Of a stretch of 36,605 nucleotides of DNA, positions 33,849 through 36,605 are shown piece by piece. The position numbers were made by a program, and so were the translations under genes. Origin of the DNA: Ruminococcus sp. (GTDB lineage Bacteria; Bacillota; Clostridia; Oscillospirales; Ruminococcaceae); the NCBI GenBank assembly GCA_017516465.1, contig JAFXCR010000022.1, forward strand, positions 1-36,605, in the 5' to 3' direction. Under the pieces are notes generated by a model. The model was not told the DNA's origin. It searched no databases and was given only the letters and a program-made list of their open reading frames with translations. Within the stretch, counting starts at the first letter, position 1. Every line of letters starts with the position of its first letter.

Positions 33849-33922
33849 AATGATATGTCCGGATGTATCTATAATGTATTATTTACTTCACTTTACACAG
33901 AATATAGTAATATTGTTTGTTT

Positions 33923-34345
33923 TTATGTATGTGCATCATCTGCTGCCATATCTTCGTTAAGATCGGTGATTACATCACCCTTACTCTGGAAGTATGTTGC
34001 AGTAAATGGTGCACCAGATGCAGCTATCGGATATAATCCGGTAGTGTGATCAACAAAATAAGTGTCAAAGCCCTGTGCCTTTATTTCGTCAATTGTAAGA
34101 TCCTTGGTCAGTTGATAAAGGATCGCTGAGATCATCTCAACGTGCGCGAGTTCTTCGGTGCCGATATCCGTCAGAATACCTTTGACCTCACCGTAGGGCA
34201 TAACATAACGCTGATTAAGATATCTGAGAGAAGCAGCGAGTTCGCCATCTGGACCTCCAAGCTGTGAAATTATTGCCTTAGCCAGTTTAGCATTGGGATT
34301 TTTTATATTTACGGGATACTGTAATTTTTTTTCATACTGCCACAT
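33923..34345 (-). CDS. cotJC: CotJC spore-coat protein / manganese-catalase-like, C-terminally truncated
   Basis: 140 residues, while CotJC proteins have about 190. MWQYEKKLQYPVNIKNP, GGPDGELAASLRYLNQRY and GILTDIGTEELAHVEMISAI (with Glu and His ligands of the dimanganese site) are all standard. The frame follows the family to NEDMAADDA and then ends with a stop, where relatives have EEKARATYE and a last helix carrying the remaining metal ligands. I find no continuation in other frames downstream. The product is therefore probably catalytically inactive, or a structural coat component. RBS AAAGGAG precedes the ATG. Third gene of the cotJ operon (3 bp after cotJB). Confidence 0.85.
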   Translation of the reverse strand: MWQYEKKLQYPVNIKNPNAKLAKAIISQLGGPDGELAASLRYLNQRYVMPYGEVKGILTDIGTEELAHVEMISAILYQLTKDLTIDEIKAQGFDTYFVDHTTGLYPIAASGAPFTATYFQSKGDVITDLNEDMAADDAHT

Positions 34346-34348
34346 AAG

Positions 34349-34597
34349 TTATCTCCTTTCCCACGGCCACGGATCTCCGATCCATGACCAATACTGATCG
34401 TCATTGCTTTGTTCGGGAGAAATTGGACCGAACTGCGAGATATATTCATCGACAGCTTTTTTTCTCAGATCCTTGTATTTTTTGAACAGAGCAAGTGCTC
34501 TGCGGCAGTTTGGATGAGTGTCAAGGTAAAGATTAAGTTCTTTGAGAGCGAAATCATATTCCTTGATTTTTCTCATAAGACGTACTTTTTCATTCAT
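34349..34597 (-). CDS. cotJB: CotJB spore coat protein
   Basis: 82 residues. The start MNEKVRLMRKIKEYDFALKE, the central YLDTHPNCRRALALFKKY and the aromatic C-terminus WSWIGDPWPWERR are the CotJB pattern. AGGAGGTGCTTCAAA precedes the ATG, which overlaps the cotJA stop by 4 bp. Produced in the mother cell, probably under sigma-E, and assembled in the inner coat with CotJC. Confidence 0.88.
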   Translation of the reverse strand: MNEKVRLMRKIKEYDFALKELNLYLDTHPNCRRALALFKKYKDLRKKAVDEYISQFGPISPEQSNDDQYWSWIGDPWPWERR

Positions 34598-34830
34598 TTT
34601 GAAGCACCTCCTGAAAACGGAAAATCGAGTTCCGGAAAGAGCGTTCCCTTACTGAGAGCTTCTGATTCATCATTAACCTGTCCCCACTGCTGGTAGGGAA
34701 CATACGCCATTGCAAGTGGAGTATTAGCCGGAAAGCGTGTTGTCAGTTCAGGTGATGGATTATTTTTAGAATAAGAATCCGGACGGCTGATCAACAGACC
34801 GTCAAATTCATCGAATACATTAAGATTCAT
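34594..34830 (-). CDS. cotJA: CotJA spore coat protein
   Basis: 78 residues from the ATG at 34830 (MNLNVFDEFDGLLISRP), chosen because AAAGGAGGAATTTC lies directly upstream; a longer frame would start inside the palindrome. The core PANTPLAMAYVPYQQWGQV is the CotJA signature. It is encoded first in the operon, as in Bacillus. Confidence 0.85.
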   Translation of the reverse strand: MNLNVFDEFDGLLISRPDSYSKNNPSPELTTRFPANTPLAMAYVPYQQWGQVNDESEALSKGTLFPELDFPFSGGASK

Positions 34831-34869
34831 GAAATTCCTCCTTTCGTTGGAAACTGCGTTTGCAGTGCA

Positions 34870-34889
34870 GTGTGAAGAATTCTTCACAC
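34870..34889. repeat. Perfect 20-bp palindrome upstream of cotJA
   Basis: GTGTGAAGAATTCTTCACAC, 40 bp before the cotJA ATG. It could be a repressor or activator operator or an RNA hairpin in the leader. On the minus strand upstream of it, ATAATATAAAAT could hold a -10, but no convincing sigma-E promoter was found. Confidence 0.6.
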
Positions 34890-34940
34890 ATTTTATATTA
34901 TTCTCCAGAGGAGGAAAGTGTTACTTCCGGCAAAAAGGAA

Positions 34941-34962
34941 AGGCTCCCGTAAAAGGGAGCCT
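34941..34962 (-). terminator. Terminator of the dockerin-protein gene
   Basis: AGGCTCCC / GGGAGCCT with a 6-nt loop, 15 bp after the stop codon on the minus strand and followed there by TTCCTTTTT. Confidence 0.7.
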
Positions 34963-34976
34963 GCTGATATTTGAGA

Positions 34977-36605
34977 TTATTCAAGTCCGTCAAATCCGAG
35001 GAGGAACTGCTGAATTTTGAGAGCGTCCTTATTAGTAAGACCGCTGCCGGGATTATCAACATCTCCGTTTATCTTTGCCTGTTCTGTAAGCGGATAATCA
35101 TCGGGATTTCCGAGGTGCTGGAGGATAAGAACAGCATCATTCAGAAGCACATCACCTTCACCGGTTACATCACCTAAAACAGTTTCTTCTGGATTAGTGG
35201 AAGGTGTAGTTGGTACTGTATTCGGTTTCCAATCAATGGGTTCTTCATTCTCATCAGCTATACGAACTAAATAAAGGTCGTCTAACCAGATTTCATCGCC
35301 GGCAACAGCATTGCCTCCGAAACCATTTGTATCGTTAGCATAATGGAAGCTCCAGTCAAGATTTTCTGCGCTGTCAGTCATAGTGAAAGTACATTCGAAA
35401 TACTTGTATTCTGTATCAAGAGCAGCGCCTTTGCCAAATTCACCGCCGAGTATAGGACCTATGGCCATTTTATCTTCAAGGAGATTAACGTATACTTTAT
35501 CACCCTTGCGTGAGCTGATTTGACTGCAAAGTTCTAAGCCTTTTCTGTTTGCTTTAGCTTTGAAGCCAATCTTGTATGTCTCACCAGCCTTGAGATAAAT
35601 CTTTCTTGTTAATGTCTGGAGATCCCACTTTGATGTGTCTGCACCTGTACCTTCAAGAATATTAATGTGGAGAGCACCATCTTCAACAGCTGCTTTCTGA
35701 TCAGCAGGAGAAGCTGTTATCTGTTCCCAGAGAGAATCTTCCTTATCAAATCTGGAATCGACGAGTATCTCTGCATAAGCTTCTTCTTTTTCCTCAACGT
35801 CGTCATCATCGTAGTCAACGCTTGGAGGCGGAAGCGGATCGCTGTCATCGTCGTCATCAACAGGAGGTGTGCTGGGTGGTCTGTTGTCATCATCGCTTGG
35901 GATGTCAGGCTCAATGTCGAGACAATCTGTGCAAAGGATGGACATATCATCAAACCAGATTTCGTCACCATCCACAGCATTTCCGCCGTAGCCATTGTTA
36001 TCATTTGCATAATAGAATGACCAAACAGCATTCTCTATATCTTCTGTAGGAGTGAAGATTCCCTGATATGTAATGTATTTGTCAGATAATTCAGCCCATT
36101 TGCCAAACTGACCGCCCATAGCAGGTCCAATAATCCATTCTGTATCATTAAGAACAAAATACTGTTTATCGCCGGAAGCGTCAGTAATCTGGCTGCAAAG
36201 CTCTAAGCCCTTTCTGCTAGCTTTAGCCCTGAAGCTTACCCAATAGCTGTGACCTTTTTTGAAGCTGAGATCTTTATTTACGATCTGAAGGTCAGTGTTT
36301 GAATTGCCTTTTTCGCCACGGATTATAGTGTGAAGAGCGCCGGCTTCAATGTCAAGATTCTGAATTTCAAGATTCTGATATGCGGGTTTTACCTCAATTC
36401 CTTCCCATGGAAGAATAACATTATTATCAAAGTTGGAGTCGACAATTGTTGAAGCGCAGTCATTCGTTTCCGGTACTTCAGTGTTGGGTTTCCAATCAAT
36501 GGGTTCTTCATTCTCATCAGCTATACGAACTAAATAAAGGTCGTCTAACCAGATTTCATCGCCGGCAACAGCATTGCCTCCGAAACCATTTGTATCGTTA
36601 GCATA
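34977..36605 (-). CDS. Secreted multi-modular protein: repeated carbohydrate-binding-like modules plus C-terminal dockerin, 5' end beyond window
   Basis: The frame is open from the right edge to the stop at 34977; the ATG near 36119 is internal. From the edge inward: the end of one module (YANDTNGFGGNAVAGDEIWL), a full module (about 36430-35930; IVDSNFDNN to DDMSILCTD), an Asp/Pro-rich linker (SDDDNRPPS...DDDDDSD), a second full module (ILVDSRFDKED to LYLVRIADENEEP), a Thr/Pro linker, and a type I dockerin. The dockerin's first calcium loop is DVTGEGDVLLND and its second part is GDVDNPGSGLTNKDALKIQQF. The modules resemble family 4/9/22 CBM-like beta-sandwiches. The dockerin would anchor it to a cohesin of a cellulosome-like complex. 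No catalytic domain is visible. Confidence 0.85.
   Translation of the reverse strand, partial: YANDTNGFGGNAVAGDEIWLDDLYLVRIADENEEPIDWKPNTEVPETNDCASTIVDSNFDNNVILPWEGIEVKPAYQNLEIQNLDIEAGALHTIIRGEKGNSNTDLQIVNKDLSFKKGHSYWVSFRAKASRKGLELCSQITDASGDKQYFVLNDTEWIIGPAMGGQFGKWAELSDKYITYQGIFTPTEDIENAVWSFYYANDNNGYGGNAVDGDEIWFDDMSILCTDCLDIEPDIPSDDDNRPPSTPPVDDDDDSDPLPPPSVDYDDDDVEEKEEAYAEILVDSRFDKEDSLWEQITASPADQKAAVEDGALHINILEGTGADTSKWDLQTLTRKIYLKAGETYKIGFKAKANRKGLELCSQISSRKGDKVYVNLLEDKMAIGPILGGEFGKGAALDTEYKYFECTFTMTDSAENLDWSFHYANDTNGFGGNAVAGDEIWLDDLYLVRIADENEEPIDWKPNTVPTTPSTNPEETVLGDVTGEGDVLLNDAVLILQHLGNPDDYPLTEQAKINGDVDNPGSGLTNKDALKIQQFLLGFDGLE
35224..35342 (-). repeat. 119-bp direct repeat, copy 1
   Basis: Identical to 36487-36605 by eye, 1263 bp (421 codons) away and in the same frame. 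It encodes the module end GFGGNAVAGDEIWLDDLYLV plus the start of the following linker. Confidence 0.85.
36487..36605 (-). repeat. 119-bp direct repeat, copy 2 (runs off the window)
   Basis: The same sequence as copy 1; identity continues to the window edge, so the true repeat may be longer. Confidence 0.85.

Noticed and set aside
34870-34889. Crp/Fnr binding site
   Set aside because: TGTGA and TCACA are separated by 8 bp here and 14 bp at glnN, not the 6 bp of Crp sites, and no Crp-family gene is in the window.
34977-36119. Start of the dockerin protein at the ATG near 36119
   Set aside because: The frame continues without a stop to the window edge with module sequence, and there is no signal peptide or RBS at that ATG.
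1-36605. tRNA genes, CRISPR arrays, insertion sequences, phage genes
   Set aside because: Intergenic regions were read on both strands; no cloverleaf-like GTTCRA arm contexts, regular repeat-spacer arrays or transposase frames were seen.

Overview
The window looks like a chromosomal segment of an anaerobic, low-GC Firmicute of the Ruminococcus type (Oscillospiraceae). The evidence is a secreted protein with a C-terminal dockerin, a Na+-pumping decarboxylase, anaerobic nrdD/nrdG, type III glutamine synthetase, AgrB/AgrD-type peptide signalling genes and endospore genes (spoIIGA-sigE, cotJABC). This is inferred from protein families, not from a database match.

Layout. 1-4.1 kb: an edge-truncated, catalytically degenerate phosphohexomutase-like gene downstream of an AGCS symporter (minus strand), then two bacterial-PH-domain membrane proteins (plus strand). 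4.3-7.9 kb: a four-gene Na+-translocating oxaloacetate decarboxylase operon. 7.9-9.6 kb: pyrE and a divergent membrane-anchored SGNH-like protein, sharing two near-identical back-to-back promoters. 9.7-12.7 kb: nrdD-nrdG under a NrdR-box-like operator. 12.7-14.3 kb: spoIIGA-sigE (minus). 14.3-18.4 kb: a 41-residue membrane protein, a DEAD-box helicase and glnN (minus). 18.6-21.9 kb: a regulator with periplasmic-binding, degenerate GGDEF and AraC parts, followed by a Gfo/Idh/MocA oxidoreductase (minus). 22.0-25.9 kb: comF, then a yybP-ykoY-type (manganese) riboswitch in front of a two-gene MacB/FtsX-type ABC exporter. 26.0-28.6 kb: a decayed Agr-like locus with a broken AgrC-type kinase, an intact receiver-less Spo0A-like DNA-binding protein, an intact AgrD-like peptide gene and a broken AgrB. 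28.7-33.8 kb: a NarL-type two-component system divergent from a three-gene ABC-2 exporter, with a large inverted repeat between them. 33.9-34.8 kb: cotJA-cotJB-cotJC, with CotJC truncated. 35.0 kb to the edge: a large secreted protein with repeated carbohydrate-binding-like modules and a dockerin.

Most interesting: the Agr-like locus. Two near-duplicate promoters, each with a 21-bp-spaced direct repeat, drive a stand-alone Spo0A DNA-binding-domain gene and an autoinducer-peptide gene whose core has Ser instead of Cys. The kinase and the processing protease of the same locus are both disrupted. Second: the manganese-type riboswitch upstream of an FtsX-type ABC exporter, which would suggest an atypical Mn-responsive export system. 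No tRNA, rRNA, CRISPR array or insertion sequence was seen.
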